Shown one piece after another: positions 62,620-64,000 of a DNA stretch of 64,000 nt. This DNA is from Meandrina meandrites (taxonomy: Eukaryota > Cnidaria > Anthozoa > Scleractinia > Meandrinidae), in contig OY855915.1 of assembly GCA_963693305.1 (NCBI GenBank), positions 10,139,107-10,203,106 on the forward strand, read 5' to 3'. How positions within the stretch are numbered: position 1 is the stretch's first letter; each line of letters opens with the position of its first letter. The position numbers were made by a program, and so were the translations under genes. The notes beneath the pieces were generated by a model, which saw only the letters and a list, made by a program, of their open reading frames with translations, searched no databases and had not been told where the DNA came from.

Positions 62620-64000
62620 TTCCACTGTCGTGTACACGGGATTCGCAAGGAGTCTGTCGCTAACACTCCTATCGCGAACACGGACTCGCAAACGCCCAGG
62701 TCGCGTACGCTGGGCTCTCGGGTGTTGCTGTCTTTTGCCTGGACTCACAGACGCTGCTGCCATGTACACAGGGCCCGTACCCGCTGTCAGGCAAAGGACA
62801 AAGGAACTCAGGATTCGCTCCTGTCACCTTCGCTGGGTTCTCCGATGCTGCTGTCACAAGCACAGGTCTCACCGACGCCTTCTGTCATATACCTTGGACC
62901 CACAGATGCTGCTATCGAGAACACTGGACTCGTAAACGCTCGGTTACGCAGTCAGGTTTTGCAAACGTTCTTGTCACGCACACGGGGCACGCACACGTTT
63001 CTGTCACGTACGCTGGACTCCCAGAGGCAGCTGTCACAATGCTGGACCCACGGACGCTATTGGTTGGATTACATTGGATTGGTTGGGTTGCTTACATTGG
63101 TTTCACAAACGCTGCTGTCTCGAACACGCTGGTCTCTCAGACGCTACTGTCCCAAACACAGATCCACAGAGGCTGCTGTCAGGCTCATTGGTCTCACGGT
63201 CGCTGCTCACGAACACAGGATTCGAAAACGCACGGTTACGTATGTAGGACCGCTCCTGTCACGAACCCCGAACTCACAAATCCTCGGTTACGAGCAGAGG
63301 TTTTGTACACGTTCCTCTCACGCACATAAAACTCGCAAACGTATCTTTCACGTTCGCTGGACTACCAAACGTCGCACAACCACAGGACTCTCCGACGCCA
63401 TTGGTCATGTACATTCACAACCACTGCTTTCACGAACTCAGGACTCGCATACGCTCGTGTTCACGAACACAGGCCTCGCAAATGCTCCTCTCACGAACGG
63501 AAGACTCGCAAACGCCCTGTCACGCCCTCGGGTCACGCAAATTGTCCCGTCACGTACGCTGGACTCCCAGACGCAGCTGTCACAACGCTGGACTCACTGA
63601 CGCTACTGGTTGGATTACATTCGATTAGTTGGATTGATTACACTGGTTTCACAAACACTGCTATCTCGTTGGTTGGCTATTTGTTGGATTACATTGGATT
63701 GGTTGGATTGATTACATTGGTTTCACAAACGCTGCTATCTCGATCACGATGGACTCTCAGACGCTACTGTCCTTATCACAGACCCACAGAGGCTGCTGTC
63801 AGGCAAATTGGACTCACAGAAGCTGCTCACGAACGCATGGTCACGCATATAGGACTCGCTAACGCTCCTGTTGCGAACCCTGCACTCGCAAATCTTCAGA
63901 TACGCACACAGGTTTTGTACAGGTTCCACTCACGCACATAAAACTCGCAAACGTTTCTGTCACGTTCGCTGGATTCCCAAACGTCGCTCTCTCAACCACA
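62620..64000. repeat. Degenerate 30-bp minisatellite with higher-order repeat
   Basis: Units like GCAAACGCTNCTGTCACGNA + CACAGGACTC repeat with a 30-bp period to the window end. A longer block that includes TTGGTTGGATTACATTGGAT recurs after about 612-625 bp (63060 and 63685; CACGCACATAAAACTCGC at 63319 and 63931). The long plus-strand frame 62722-63600 is a by-product of the period being divisible by three. Confidence 0.85.

Noticed and set aside
62722..63600. 292-residue plus-strand frame
   Set aside because: The 30-bp minisatellite has a period divisible by three, which keeps frames open; no domain and shifting frames.

Overview
Metazoan nuclear DNA, most likely from an anthozoan cnidarian (coral or sea anemone). 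The evidence is an intronless RBCC-NHL TRIM gene, the 5' half of an intron-split SART1-like splicing-factor gene, a HEPN exon of the kind abundant in cnidarian immune-type genes, a tRNA-derived SINE, and dense, nested transposable elements. The species assignment is inference.

Layout. 0-4 kb: non-coding DNA with a small inverted-repeat element. 4.08-6.10 kb: TRIM E3 ligase gene. 7.35-26.9 kb: an old DNA transposon with decayed inverted termini, split by a complete Maverick/Polinton (adintovirus-like) element at 8,715-25,256. 28.9-41.8 kb: exons of a truncated SART1-like gene whose first intron holds a MITE, a 3.02-kb DNA transposon with a 9-bp target duplication, a nested foldback element, a SINE fragment and a 77-bp minisatellite. 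41.96-50.0 kb: direct repeats of about 1.57 kb related to the 5' flank of the TRIM gene, themselves invaded by MITEs. 50.33-54.87 kb: a young Ty3/gypsy element with two nonsense codons. 55.2-57.2 kb: minus-strand exon remnants of a Cys-rich gene, then a SINE. 58.9 kb: HEPN/coiled-coil first exon. 60-61 kb: hAT-like and palindromic MITEs. 62.6-64 kb: a 30-bp minisatellite.

The Maverick is the centrepiece. It has protein-primed PolB and a DDE integrase for replication and insertion. For virion assembly it has a double-jelly-roll-type major capsid candidate, a penton-type minor capsid protein, a packaging ATPase, an adenain-type protease, two proteins sharing a zinc-ribbon head (one with a parvovirus-like phospholipase A2), basic core-type proteins, a proline-rich protein with a PPSY motif, a glycine-rich membrane-active candidate and a collagen-stalk fibre. 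Three small accessory genes fill the right end. Nearly every gene is an intact ORF with only a few bases to its neighbour. A TATATA(A/G) motif sits a few bases before most virion-gene start codons, and a CAATTAGAGAA...TATAAA(C) block precedes the terminal genes. This looks like a two-class, virus-style promoter system. Each 270-280 bp terminal inverted repeat begins with a nearly palindromic segment of about 200 bp that could fold into a hairpin end. Together these features describe an integrated virus-like element that may still be, or recently was, capable of making particles.
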